A stretch of 64,000 nucleotides of DNA from Clavibacter sp. VKM Ac-2872 (GCF_015351105.1 NZ_JADKRR010000004.1:62001-126000), one strand, 5' to 3'. Positions 52,038 through 62,337 are shown, numbered from the stretch's first letter. Numbers and translations are program-made. The notes: a model not told the origin generated them from the letters alone.

Positions 52038-52613
52038 ATGCCCTCCCACGCTCCCGACCGCTTCGACGAGGTCCCCGGCGACCTCAGCAGGGTGGGTGCG
52101 CATCGCGCCCCCCGTCCGCGCCACCACCGCTTCCGCGTCTTCGCCTGGGCGGCGCTCGCGACCGGCCTCCTCGTGGGGCTGGGCGTCGTGGGGCTCTTCG
52201 TCATCGACGATCGCGTCTCGTTCACCGACATCATCCCCAGCGACGGCGCCTCGGAGGAGGCGGTGCCGACGGATGCGCCCACCGCGGCGCCCACCGCCGT
52301 CCCCGGCATGATCGTGACCGTCCTCAACGGCACGAAGACCTCTGGCCTCTCCGCGCGCGCGGCGACCGCGCTCCAGTCGGGCGGCTGGGCGATCGCGTCG
52401 CGTCTGAACGCGAGCTCCACCGACATCACCACCACGACGGTCTACTACTACGACGACGCCGACGAGGGCGCCGCGCGCGGCCTGATCGCGGCGCTGGGGG
52501 TGGGCGACGTGGAGCAGTCCGACCAGTTCCGGCCCGCTGCGGGCACGCCGGCGGCCCAGGCGGCCAAGCTCACGGCCGTGCTCGGCGCGGACTACGCCGC
52601 GAAGAAGGGCTGA
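52038..52613 (+). CDS. LytR C-terminal-domain membrane protein
   Basis: The 191-residue product has a basic N-terminus, one membrane helix (about 36-56, FAWAALATGLLVGLGVVGL), a Pro/Thr-rich linker and an extracytoplasmic LytR_C domain: MIVTVLNGTKTSGLSARAAT, TTVYYYDDADEGAARGLIA. The domain is found in LytR-CpsA-Psr proteins and in stand-alone forms like this next to DUF3263. A role in the cell envelope is inferred. Confidence 0.85.
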   Translation: MPSHAPDRFDEVPGDLSRVGAHRAPRPRHHRFRVFAWAALATGLLVGLGVVGLFVIDDRVSFTDIIPSDGASEEAVPTDAPTAAPTAVPGMIVTVLNGTKTSGLSARAATALQSGGWAIASRLNASSTDITTTTVYYYDDADEGAARGLIAALGVGDVEQSDQFRPAAGTPAAQAAKLTAVLGADYAAKKG

Positions 52614-52620
52614 CCGGTTC

Positions 52621-52665
52621 CCTCGTCCGGTCGTCGGCTCCTCTCCGTGGAGTAACCGGACGGGG
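52621..52665 (+). terminator. Hairpin after LytR_C gene
   Basis: CCTCGTCCGGT (52621-52631) pairs with ACCGGACGGGG (52655-52665) apart from one interruption, with a 23-base loop. The rest of the 222-base gap to cspA carries no gene and is probably the long 5' leader usual for cold-shock genes. Confidence 0.5.
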
Positions 52666-52835
52666 CATCGACCGCTCTGTCTATCGTGCTGACTGGTCGC
52701 ACGCCCGCCGCGTACCAGGTGCTGTGCGCCGTACGTCCCGAGGGCGTGGCGCGGCGTCGTTGCAGGGCTCCGCGGCCGACCCGGGGGTGGCGGCACCGCG
52801 CTCCCGACAGCTCGCATTCGCACATGGAGAAGCAC

Positions 52836-53054
52836 ATGGCCAACGGCACCGTGAAGTGGTTCAACGGGGAGAAGGGGTTCGGGTTCATCACCGTGGACGC
52901 CGTCGAGGGCGGTCCTGCCCAGCAGGACGTCTTCGTCCACTACTCGGCGATCGAGATGTCCGGCTACAAGGTCCTGGAGGAGGGGCAGCGCGTCGCCTTC
53001 GAGATCGGTCAGGGCTCCAAGGGCCTGCAGGCGGAGAACGTCACGTTGGCCTAG
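52836..53054 (+). CDS. cspA: Cold-shock protein
   Basis: The 72-residue product is a single cold-shock domain with both RNA-binding motifs: [17 protein letters not shown] (RNP1 KGFGFI) and DVFVHYSAI (RNP2 VFVHY). It binds single-stranded RNA and DNA and melts structured mRNA. ATG at 52836 has GGAGA upstream; another in-frame ATG 12 bases before would add MEKH. A hairpin terminator follows. Confidence 0.93.
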   Translation: MANGTVKWFNGEKGFGFITVDAVEGGPAQQDVFVHYSAIEMSGYKVLEEGQRVAFEIGQGSKGLQAENVTLA

Positions 53055-53070
53055 AGCGCATCCCACCACC

Positions 53071-53104
53071 ACGACGCCGTCGCCCGTCCGGGCGGCGGCG
53101 TCGT
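53071..53104 (+). terminator. Terminator between cspA and groEL
   Basis: ACGACGCCGTCGCCCG (53071-53086) pairs with CGGGCGGCGGCGTCGT (53089-53104), 16 pairs with one G-T. Confidence 0.75.
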
Positions 53105-53132
53105 CGCGTCCCGACCGGCGCCCAGCCTGTGA

Positions 53133-54866
<1,734 letters not shown>

Positions 54867-54902
54867 TCCGCCCGGGTCGGAGCGACAGCGTTCCACCCAC
54901 CA

Positions 54903-54950
54903 GCACGACGAAGCGGGCGGTCCCTCACGGGGCCGCCCGCTTCGTCGTGC
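54903..54950. terminator. Bidirectional terminator after groEL
   Basis: GCACGACGAAGCGGGCGG (54903-54920) and its exact complement (54933-54950) form an 18-bp stem, with CCC/GGG pairs in the loop, between convergent genes. Confidence 0.85.
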
Positions 54951-54988
54951 GCGGTGCTCTGGCGCCGGACCTCGGACGCCGGAACGGG

Positions 54989-55279
54989 CTAGTGGGCGAA
55001 CATCCGGGCGTTCCCCTCCTCCACCTCCGCGTACTGCCGTGCGGCGGAGCTCAGCGCCTGGTTGATGCTCGCGAGCGCCTCCTCGACGCGCTGCTGCGTG
55101 CCCTTCCACTCGGCGACCACGCCCTGGAACGCCGTGGCAGCGCTCCCGGACCACGACCCCTGCAGGTCGGCGAGCTGGCCGTGCAGGCCCGCCACCTCCG
55201 CCTGGATGCGGCCGATGCTGCCCTGGACGGCAGCGGTGGCCGACAGGACGGCCTCGCTGTCCACCTGGTACCTCGTCAT
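54989..55279 (-). CDS. WXG100-family (ESAT-6-like) protein
   Basis: The 96-residue product is a two-helix hairpin with the turn motif GSWSGSAATAFQ (WxG) near residue 43 and a second helix AEWKGTQQRVEEALASINQA. Such proteins are secreted by type VII systems as dimers. An YxxxD/E-type signal is suggested by YAEVEE near the end. GAGGAG precedes the ATG. No EccC or other secretion gene is in the window, so its exporter must be elsewhere or the protein is used in another way. Confidence 0.85.
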   Translation of the reverse strand: MTRYQVDSEAVLSATAAVQGSIGRIQAEVAGLHGQLADLQGSWSGSAATAFQGVVAEWKGTQQRVEEALASINQALSSAARQYAEVEEGNARMFAH

Positions 55280-55325
55280 GCGTCTCCTCCTCCTCGTCGT
55301 GTGACGGGCGCAGGCTACGCGGCGG

Positions 55326-57101
55326 TCAGGACGCGGGGGCGGCCGGGGCGCTGGGAGTGGAGGCCGTGGAGGACTCCGAGCTGGGGAGGAGGGGCAGGAT
55401 CACGCGGAACGTGGCGCCGCCGCCCTCGGTCTCGACGACGTCGACGCGGCCGCGGTGCGCGGCGACGATGGCGGACACGATGGCCAGACCGAGCCCGCTG
55501 CCGCCGGTCTCCCGGGTGCGCGACGTGTCGGCGCGCCAGAAGCGCTGGAAGATCTTCTCCCGGATCTGCGGGGGCACGCCGTCCCCGTGGTCGCGCACCT
55601 CGATGCGGGCTTCCCGCGCAGCCTCGTCGACGACGGTGGCGAGCTCGATCGGGCTGCCCGCGGGCGTGAAGCGCACGGCGTTGCCGATGAGGTTGGTCAC
55701 CACCTGCCGGATCTTGTTCTCCTCCGCGGAGACCATCGCGACGCCCTCGGCGGGAACCCGCGCCCCGTCGTCGCCGGGGCGGGTGGGGGCCAGCGCGTCC
55801 GCCGCGGTCTCGCCGGGGCGGCGCGAGCGGCGGGCGCGGAATCGCGACAGGGTGGCGCCGGCGAAGGCGATGGGGCCGGTCGCGTCGGCGCCGGAGGTCG
55901 TCCCGGTGCCCCGCGGCGCGTCCGGCGTGAGCTCCTGGGTGGGCTCGAGGCCGTCGGCGTCGAGGATCGGGCCGATGGGGTTGACGAGCACAGGCGGCAG
56001 CGCCGTCACCGTGCGGGTCTGCGAAGAGGCCATCGCGTCGAGGGCGGCGTCGCGGGCGATGGGGTAGAGGTCGACGGGCGCGAGCTGCAGCGGCTTCGTC
56101 TCGTCCAGCCGCGCGAGCTCGAGGAGGTCCTCCACGAGCCCGCCCATGCGGATGGCCTCCTTCTCGATGCGCTCCATGGCCTGCGACACGTCCTCGGGCG
56201 TCTGCAGCGCACCCATGCGGTACAGCTCGGCGTAGCCGCGCACCGAGACCAGCGGCGTGCGGAGCTCGTGGCTGGCGTCGCCGACGAAGCGCCGCATCTG
56301 GTCGATGGTCTTGGCGCGGTCGGCGAAGGCGCGGTCGATCCGGCTGAGCATCATGTTCAGGGAGCGGTTGAGGCGCCCGACCTCGGTGTTCGGGGTGGCG
56401 CCGCCGAGGCGCTGGCTGAAGTCGCCGCCGGCGATGGCGGCCGCGGTGCGCTCGACCTCGCGGAGCGGACCGAATGTGCTGGTCACCAGCATGCGGGTGA
56501 CCGCGGCGCCGAGCACGACGACGGCGAGGCCGAAGCTCGCGAAGATCACGATGTAGGTGGCGACGAGGTCGTCCACCTGCTCGAGCGGGCGGGCGACGAC
56601 GAGCGTCGAGTACTCCATCGCGTCCGGCGAGGCGTTCTGCGACACCCGGACGATGCCGTGCCACGCCTTCTTGCCGGAGTTGTCCGAGAAGACGACGATC
56701 TCGTTGTTGATCTGCGAGGCCCTGGCCAGGTCGAGGCCGAACACGCGCGGGTGCTCGGCGGAGTCGCCCGTCCAGTTGTCGGCGAGGACGTCGCCCTGCG
56801 CGTCGAGGAGCACCACGAACCAGGCGGGATCGGCGGTGGCCACGTCGTCCTGCGTGAACGTGTCCGGCATGGTCGCGTCCGTGTTGAGGACCTTCGGGAG
56901 CTGCGTGATCGTCACCCGGAGCTGCGCGTCGAGCTGGCTCACCATCTGCTGCCGCAGCAGGTACATGGTGCCCGCGCCGGAGACGAGGAGCCCGAGCAGG
57001 AGGAGGAGGACCGTGACGCCCGTGATCTTGGTGCGGAGGGAGACGTTGTTCCACTTCGCCGAGACGTAGTCGTGAATTGGCCGCACCTCGTGTTCCCTCA
57101 T
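55326..57101 (-). CDS. Sensor histidine kinase (MprB/TcrY type) with long insertion
   Basis: The 591-residue kinase has two membrane helices (about 29-50 and 183-205) enclosing a sensor domain, a HAMP region, the dimerisation helix FVGDASHELRTPLVSVRGYA (phospho-His near 277), and ATPase motifs NLIGNAVRFTPAGS, DHGDGVPPQIREKI and GGSGLGLAIVSAIV. About 190 residues lie between the H and N boxes, against about 112 in SenX3 of this window. The extra 75-80 residues are Pro/Gly/Arg-rich (RFRARRSRRPGETAADALAP). The partner regulator lies upstream; a hairpin separates them. Confidence 0.9.
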   Translation of the reverse strand: MREHEVRPIHDYVSAKWNNVSLRTKITGVTVLLLLLGLLVSGAGTMYLLRQQMVSQLDAQLRVTITQLPKVLNTDATMPDTFTQDDVATADPAWFVVLLDAQGDVLADNWTGDSAEHPRVFGLDLARASQINNEIVVFSDNSGKKAWHGIVRVSQNASPDAMEYSTLVVARPLEQVDDLVATYIVIFASFGLAVVVLGAAVTRMLVTSTFGPLREVERTAAAIAGGDFSQRLGGATPNTEVGRLNRSLNMMLSRIDRAFADRAKTIDQMRRFVGDASHELRTPLVSVRGYAELYRMGALQTPEDVSQAMERIEKEAIRMGGLVEDLLELARLDETKPLQLAPVDLYPIARDAALDAMASSQTRTVTALPPVLVNPIGPILDADGLEPTQELTPDAPRGTGTTSGADATGPIAFAGATLSRFRARRSRRPGETAADALAPTRPGDDGARVPAEGVAMVSAEENKIRQVVTNLIGNAVRFTPAGSPIELATVVDEAAREARIEVRDHGDGVPPQIREKIFQRFWRADTSRTRETGGSGLGLAIVSAIVAAHRGRVDVVETEGGGATFRVILPLLPSSESSTASTPSAPAAPAS

Positions 57102-57142
57102 GGTGACCGTGTCGTCATGAGGATATGCGACGCCGGATGTGC

Positions 57143-57176
57143 GATCGGCCGGGTGCCCGCGGGCATCCGGCCGATC
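57143..57176 (-). terminator. Hairpin between response regulator and kinase genes
   Basis: GATCGGCCGGGTGCCC (57143-57158) pairs with GGGCATCCGGCCGATC (57161-57176) with one G-T pair. It lies downstream of the regulator gene and upstream of the kinase gene on the - strand, so it could lower kinase expression or end the regulator message. Confidence 0.6.
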
Positions 57177-57210
57177 TGGTGGTGCGGGTCGCTCGCGCGA
57201 CGACGTGGCG

Positions 57211-57903
57211 TCAGGACTTGGCGGCCTTGAGCATGTAGCCGAAGCCGCGCTTGGTCTGGATGACCGGCTCCGAGGAGTGCTGGTCGAGCTTGCGACGCAG
57301 GTAGGAGATGTACGACTCGACGATGCCCGCGTCGCCGTTGAAGTCGTACTCCCACACGTGGTCGAGGATCTGGGCCTTCGACAGGACGCGGTTGGGGTTG
57401 AGCATGAGGTAGCGCAGCAGCTTGAACTCGGTGGGGCTCAGCTCGATGGGCTCCTCGCCGACGAGGACCTCGTGCGTGTCCTGGTCCATCGTGAGCTCGC
57501 CGGCGCGGATGATCGCGTCCTCGTCCGCGTGCATCGTGCGGCGGAGGATCGCCTTGATGCGCGCGACGATCTCGTCGAGGCTGAACGGCTTGGTGACGTA
57601 GTCGTCGCCGCCGACGGTGAGGCCCGTGATCTTGTCCTCGGTGTCGTCCTTCGCCGTGAGGAAGAGGATGGGCGCCGTGTACCCGGCGGCCCGGAGGCGC
57701 TTGGTGACGCCGAAGCCGTTCATGTCCGGCAGCATCACGTCGAGGATGATGAGGTCGGGCTCCTCCTCGAGGACGGCCGAGATGGCCTGGGCGCCGTTGC
57801 CGACGGCGCGGACCGCGAACCCGGCGAACCGGAGGCTCGTGGTCAGCAGGTCGCGGATGTTGGGTTCGTCATCGACGATAAGGATCTTCGGGCCATCGCT
57901 CAT
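57211..57903 (-). CDS. OmpR-family response regulator
   Basis: The 230-residue product has a receiver with ILIVDDEPNIRDLLTTSLRF, phospho-Asp in LIILDVMLPDMNGFGV and LFLTAKDDTEDKITGLTVGG, then a winged helix with SPTEFKLLRYLMLNPNRVLS and VESYISYLRRKLDQH. It is most like the PhoP/TcrX/TrcR group of actinobacteria. It pairs with the kinase at 55326. The signal and targets are unknown. Confidence 0.93.
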   Translation of the reverse strand: MSDGPKILIVDDEPNIRDLLTTSLRFAGFAVRAVGNGAQAISAVLEEEPDLIILDVMLPDMNGFGVTKRLRAAGYTAPILFLTAKDDTEDKITGLTVGGDDYVTKPFSLDEIVARIKAILRRTMHADEDAIIRAGELTMDQDTHEVLVGEEPIELSPTEFKLLRYLMLNPNRVLSKAQILDHVWEYDFNGDAGIVESYISYLRRKLDQHSSEPVIQTKRGFGYMLKAAKS

Positions 57904-57968
57904 GGGATGAAGTATCTGCGCGCTCGCTGGGAGTCAGCTGGACACGCAGACCGGGCTGTCCGACGGGG

Positions 57969-59609
57969 TCAGGCGGCGATGCCCGACGCGTCGAGGATCG
58001 TGTAGCTGTAGCCCTGCTCCGCGAGGAAGCGCTGGCGGTTCTGGGCGAAGTCCTGGTCGACCGTGTCGCGGGAGACGAGCGTGTAGAAGCTCGCCGAGAG
58101 GCCCGACGCCTCGGGTCGGAGCAGGCGGCCGAGGCGCTGGGCCTCCTCCTGGCGGGATCCGAACGACCCGGACACCTGGATCGCGACCGTGGCGTCCGGC
58201 AGGTCCACCGAGAAGTTCGCGACCTTGCTCACGACGAGGACGCGCTCCGTGCCGTCGCGGAACGCCTGGTACAGCCGCTCGCGCTCGACGACGGGTGTCG
58301 CGCCCGTGAGCTTCGGGGCTCCGAGCGCCTCCGCGAGCTCGTCGATCTGCTCCAGGTACTGGCCGATGACGAGGATGCTCTCGCCGCGGTGCCGCTCGAC
58401 CAGTGCGCGCGTCACGTCGAGCTTGGCGGGCGCGGTGGCGGCGAGGCGGTACCGCTCATCGTCCGCGGCGGCCGCGTAGACGAGGCGCTCGTCGTCGGGC
58501 AGGTCGATCCGGACCTCGAAGCACTCCGCGGGGGAGATGAAGCCCTGGGCCTCGATCTCCTTCCACGGCGCGTCGAAGCGCTTGGGGCCGATGAGGCTGA
58601 AGACGTCGCCCTCGCGGCCGTCCTCGCGCACGAGCGTGGCCGTGAGGCCGAGGCGGCGGCGGGCCTGGAGGTCCGCGGTCAGCTTGAAGACCGGAGCGGG
58701 CAGCAGGTGCACCTCGTCGTAGACGACGAGGCCCCAGTCGAGCGCGTCGAGGAGCGCGAGGTGCGCGTACTCGCCCTTCCTCTTCGCGGTGAGGATCTGG
58801 TACGTGGCGATGGTGACGGGCTTCACCTCGCGGGCCTGGCCCGAGTACTCGCCGATCTCGTCCTCGGTGAGCGTGGTGCGCTTCAGCAGCTCGGAGCGCC
58901 ACTGACGCGCCGACACCGTGTTGGTGACGAGGATCAGCGTCGTCGTCTTGGCGCGGGCCATCGCGGCGGCGCCGACGAGCGTCTTGCCCGCGCCGCAGGG
59001 GAGGACGACCACGCCGGATCCGCCGTCGAGGAAGTGGTCGACCGCGTCGGTCTGGTAGCCCCGCAGCGTCCAGCCGTCCTCCACGAGCGCCATGTCGTGC
59101 GGCGTGCCGGGCGTGTAGCCCGCGAGGTCCTCGGCGGGCCAGCCGATCTTCACGAGCTCCTGCTTCAGCTGGCCGCGTGCCCAGGCCTGCACGCGGTAGG
59201 TCGTCGCGTCGACGCGCTCGGTGAGCAGGGGCGCGATGCGGCGGGAGCTCGCCACCTCGGAGAGGACCGCGGAATCGGTGCTCGACACCTGCAGCTCGCC
59301 GTCGGCGTCGCGGCCGATGACCAGGCGGCCGTACCGGCCCACGGTGTCGGTGACGTCCACCGTGACCGACTGCGGCACGGGGAAGCGGGAGTAGCGCTCG
59401 AGGGTGGCGAGCATGTCCTCGGCCGTGTGCCCGGCGGCGCGCGCGTTCCAGAGGCCGAGCCGCGTGATCCGGTACGTGTGGATGTGCTCGGGCGCGCGCT
59501 CCAGCTCGGCGAAGACGGCGAGGTCGTGGCGCGCGTCCTCCGCGTCCGGGTGGGCCACCTCGAGGAGGACGGTGCGATCGCTCTGGACGATGAGGGGGCC
59601 GTCGGGCAT
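57969..59609 (-). CDS. XPB/ERCC3-like DNA helicase
   Basis: The 546-residue helicase has a damage-recognition-like N-terminal domain, Walker A VVLPCGAGKTLVGAAAMA near 200, LGLVVYDEVHLLPAP (DEVH box), GLTATLVREDGREGDVF (RED motif) and motif VI QEEAQRLGRLLRPEASGL. Homologues unwind DNA 3'-5' in bacterial and archaeal repair. ATG 59609 has a TAGGCT box seven bases upstream; GTG 59633 overlapping the upstream gene stop would add eight residues. It pairs with the helicase-associated gene upstream, as in mycobacteria. Confidence 0.9.
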   Translation of the reverse strand: MPDGPLIVQSDRTVLLEVAHPDAEDARHDLAVFAELERAPEHIHTYRITRLGLWNARAAGHTAEDMLATLERYSRFPVPQSVTVDVTDTVGRYGRLVIGRDADGELQVSSTDSAVLSEVASSRRIAPLLTERVDATTYRVQAWARGQLKQELVKIGWPAEDLAGYTPGTPHDMALVEDGWTLRGYQTDAVDHFLDGGSGVVVLPCGAGKTLVGAAAMARAKTTTLILVTNTVSARQWRSELLKRTTLTEDEIGEYSGQAREVKPVTIATYQILTAKRKGEYAHLALLDALDWGLVVYDEVHLLPAPVFKLTADLQARRRLGLTATLVREDGREGDVFSLIGPKRFDAPWKEIEAQGFISPAECFEVRIDLPDDERLVYAAAADDERYRLAATAPAKLDVTRALVERHRGESILVIGQYLEQIDELAEALGAPKLTGATPVVERERLYQAFRDGTERVLVVSKVANFSVDLPDATVAIQVSGSFGSRQEEAQRLGRLLRPEASGLSASFYTLVSRDTVDQDFAQNRQRFLAEQGYSYTILDASGIAA

Positions 59610-59616
59610 GCCCGCC

Positions 59617-59622
59617 AGCCTA
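59617..59622 (-). promoter_or_regulatory. -10 box before the XPB-like helicase gene
   Basis: TAGGCT on the - strand ends seven bases before the ATG at 59609; no ribosome site. It could give a leaderless message besides that from the upstream gene. Confidence 0.4.
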
Positions 59623-59629
59623 GGTGCGC

Positions 59630-61516
59630 TCACGTGGTCGCCGGTCCGGCGGCGATCGCCAGGATGCTCGAGAGGGGCAGGGTGCGCTCGACGTCGGCGA
59701 CGCGGTCGCGCGCACGCAGCCGACCGCCGGCCACGCTGGACGGCTCGAGCACGTGGTCCACCTCGCGCCCGTCCGGCATGCGCACGCGGACACGCAGGGC
59801 GGCCTTGGCGCGGATCGCCACCTCGAGCTGGCGCGTGGTCCAGGCAGCGCCGTCGTCGGGGCCGTCCGCCGCGCGGATGCGGGCCACGAGGGCGTCCGCG
59901 GCGTCGGGCTCGGGATCCGCGGCGGGCGGGGCCGCCCGGGCGGCACGTGGTGCGGGCGCGACGAGGCGGCCAGCGGCGTCCACGCGGACGGGGGCGAGCC
60001 GCGCGGCCGCCAGCGCGTGCTCGACGGCGTCAGGGGACGCGGCGGAGGCGAGCACCCCGTCGCCTGCGCGCACCAGCCGGAGCGGCGCGAGGTCGCGGTC
60101 GACGAGGAGGGTGGCGAGCAGCGGTCCGTCCTCGGAGACGACCGCCGTCCGTGCGTCCGGGACCGCGTCGGCGGGCGACGCAGGCCGGACGCGGAGGCGG
60201 CCGAAGCGGGCGGCCGCCTCGTCGACGAGGTAGTCGAGGGGCTGCGGGACGCCGGTCAGGGAGACGTCCGTCAGGAAGGCGCGGATGGAGTCCACCGTGC
60301 CGCCGGACGCGAGGGCTCGCGTGATGGATGCGGAGGAGATCCGGTAGGTCGCGGCCAGTCCCCGGCCCTCCGCGTCGGCGACCTCCAGCAGGCGCGACTC
60401 GACAGCCGGGTCGAGCGGTCCGGGGGAGACGACGGTGAGGTCGTGCTGCAGGTAGACCCGGTCGACCTCGGTCGGCAGGTGCGGTGCGAGCGCGGCGGCC
60501 GCGGCACCGGATCCCGTCGTGAGGAGAGCGCGGCCCGCGGAGCTCGGGACGTCGCCCGTCGTGATCCCCAGGAGGCCGGCGTCGCGCGTGAAGGCGGTGA
60601 TGCGCTCGCCGATCCACGCGGATCCGCCGGGGAACCGCCAGAGGACGCTGTCCACGAGCCCTGCTCCCCACGACGCGTCGGCGCGCTCGGCGAGGATGCT
60701 CCGGGTCGCGGGCGCCAACGCGTCCAGCCAGGCCGCGGCGAGGGCCTCCCAGCGCTCGGCGGTCGGACGCGCTGACCACGCTGACGCCGTCGCGGCCGTG
60801 CACCAGGTGCGGCCGGACCGCTCCACGAGCGCCGCGCGGGCGGCGAGCGAGAGGTGGGCGGGGACGTCGTCGACATCGGCGCCGATCGCGGCTGCCAGCC
60901 GTCGCGCGTCGGGCAGGGACATGCCGCCCCGGCTCAGCTCGCGCGCCGGCTCGTGGCCGAGCTCCTCGACGAGGGCCGCGACGGCGACCACCGAGCGGAA
61001 GGCGCTCTCGCCCGCGCGTCGATCGACCTCGCCGGGGTCGACGCGCGGGACGGCGGCGAGCGGTGCGGGAGGTGCGAGGCGGGCCAGCTCGTCCGCTCCC
61101 GGGAGCCCGGCGGCGGGCCAGCCGGCGAGTGCCGCCGCGACCTCCGGATGCGTCGTGATGCCCGCGTCGTCGACGGCGGCCAGGAGCGTGTCCGCTGCGC
61201 GATCGGCGGCGTCCGCCAGCACCGCGGGCTCCAGCGGGTCCTCGCCGGATCGGCGGGCCAGCGAGTCACGGAGCGCGCCCAGGGCGACGGGGCCTGCGGT
61301 CGCCCCCTCCTCGGCGGCGATCGCGAGGACGGCCAGCGCCGTCCGGTCGAGCTGCTCCATGGCCCGCGCGACGGCGTCCGGGGTGAGCAGCGCGTCCGCG
61401 AGGTCGAAGAGGTCGGCGATGCGGGCGGCGTCGAGCCCCCTGTCGCGGACCAGGGCGGCGAGGGATGCGTCGTCGAGCGCGCGGAGGCGGGCCGCGAGCA
61501 CGAGGGCGTCGGTCAT
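59630..61516 (-). CDS. Helicase-associated protein (XPB/Ssl2-associated domain)
   Basis: The 628-residue product matches the large partner gene next to the XPB-like helicase in mycobacteria. It has LRALDDASLAALVRDR at the N-terminus, a winged-helix region with VDRVYLQHDLTVVSPGPLDP near 345 and the helicase-associated TYRISSASITRALASGGTVD. The Ala-rich linker near 530 leads to a WYL-like beta end (ALRVRVRMPDGREVDHVLEP). It has no Walker motif. It may load or regulate the helicase. It is expressed ahead of it with overlapping stop and start. Confidence 0.8.
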   Translation of the reverse strand: MTDALVLAARLRALDDASLAALVRDRGLDAARIADLFDLADALLTPDAVARAMEQLDRTALAVLAIAAEEGATAGPVALGALRDSLARRSGEDPLEPAVLADAADRAADTLLAAVDDAGITTHPEVAAALAGWPAAGLPGADELARLAPPAPLAAVPRVDPGEVDRRAGESAFRSVVAVAALVEELGHEPARELSRGGMSLPDARRLAAAIGADVDDVPAHLSLAARAALVERSGRTWCTAATASAWSARPTAERWEALAAAWLDALAPATRSILAERADASWGAGLVDSVLWRFPGGSAWIGERITAFTRDAGLLGITTGDVPSSAGRALLTTGSGAAAAALAPHLPTEVDRVYLQHDLTVVSPGPLDPAVESRLLEVADAEGRGLAATYRISSASITRALASGGTVDSIRAFLTDVSLTGVPQPLDYLVDEAAARFGRLRVRPASPADAVPDARTAVVSEDGPLLATLLVDRDLAPLRLVRAGDGVLASAASPDAVEHALAAARLAPVRVDAAGRLVAPAPRAARAAPPAADPEPDAADALVARIRAADGPDDGAAWTTRQLEVAIRAKAALRVRVRMPDGREVDHVLEPSSVAGGRLRARDRVADVERTLPLSSILAIAAGPATT

Positions 61517-61526
61517 GGTCGTCCCG

Positions 61527-61796
61527 CTAGCGGGACGTGCCGTCCATGCGACGTCGGCGTCGGACGCTGATGATCAGGATCGCGATGAAGAGGAGCGCGG
61601 CGATGGGGATGCCCACGGCCGGCAGCAGCAGGATGACCTGCCACACGGGGGTGCTGTACTGCGACGCGTCGACGGCGATGAGCGGCGCCAGCAGGATCGC
61701 GAGGATGCTGAGGACGGCGACCAGGAGGATGCCGGCGAGCATGTACGCGAGGATGCGCTCGGCCCGTCCCTCGCTCGGTGCGGTCTCGGATGCCAT
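61527..61796 (-). CDS. Small two-helix membrane protein
   Basis: The 89-residue product has hydrophobic segments at about 16-43 and 51-75 and a very basic end (SVRRRRRMDGTSR). No function is known. It begins 12 bases from a 36-base perfect palindrome, and its stop lies 10 bases before the helicase-associated gene, with which it probably shares a message. Confidence 0.72.
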   Translation of the reverse strand: MASETAPSEGRAERILAYMLAGILLVAVLSILAILLAPLIAVDASQYSTPVWQVILLLPAVGIPIAALLFIAILIISVRRRRRMDGTSR

Positions 61797-61807
61797 CCGC
61801 TCAGACT

Positions 61808-61843
61808 ACGCCGTGGCACGCGCCCGGGCGCGTGCCACGGCGT
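61808..61843. repeat. 36-base perfect palindrome in a divergent promoter region
   Basis: An 18-base arm (61808-61825) is followed without a loop by its exact complement (61826-61843), centred on CCCGGG. It lies 12 bases upstream of the membrane protein start (-) and 110 bases upstream of the cold-shock-type gene (+). All other long stems of this kind in the window lie downstream of genes, so an operator or a 5' leader hairpin is as likely here as a terminator. Confidence 0.7.
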
Positions 61844-61953
61844 TCCGGGAGGGAGGTCGTCGCCCGCCGGCACGGGCTCGGGCGGGGCCCGGCGAATAGA
61901 CTGGACCGCCAATCAGCACATCGAGCCCCTCCGGGGCGAGGGAAGAGGATCGC

Positions 61954-62337
61954 ATGCCCACCGGCAAGGTGAAGTTCTACGACGAGGACAAGGGGTTCGG
62001 GTTCATCAGCTCGGACGACGGCCAGGAGGTCTTCCTGCACGCCTCGGCCCTGCCCTCGGGCGTCGCCGGCGTGAAGGCCGGCACCCGGCTCGAGTTCGGC
62101 ATCGCGGACGGCAAGCGCGGCGCGCAGGCCCTCTCCGCGCGGATCCTCGACGCCCCGCCCTCGCTCGCCCGGATGTCCCGCAAGCCCGCCGACGACATGG
62201 CCGTCATCGTCGAGGACCTCGTCAAGGTCCTCGACGGGATCGGCACCGGCCTCAAGCGCGGCCGCTACCCCGATGACGCGCACGGCCGGAAGATCGCGGC
62301 GCTGCTGCGCCGGGTAGCGGAGGAGCTCGATGCCTGA
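61954..62337 (+). CDS. Cold-shock-domain protein with C-terminal extension
   Basis: The 127-residue product has a divergent cold-shock domain (residues 1-65) with KVKFYDEDKGFGFISSDDG and EVFLHASAL, and a helical extension (KPADDMAVIVEDLVKVLDGI, AHGRKIAALLRRVAEELDA). Mycobacterial CspB has the same layout and neighbours. It has GAGGGAAGAGG upstream of the ATG. It overlaps the next gene by eight bases. Confidence 0.88.
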   Translation: MPTGKVKFYDEDKGFGFISSDDGQEVFLHASALPSGVAGVKAGTRLEFGIADGKRGAQALSARILDAPPSLARMSRKPADDMAVIVEDLVKVLDGIGTGLKRGRYPDDAHGRKIAALLRRVAEELDA

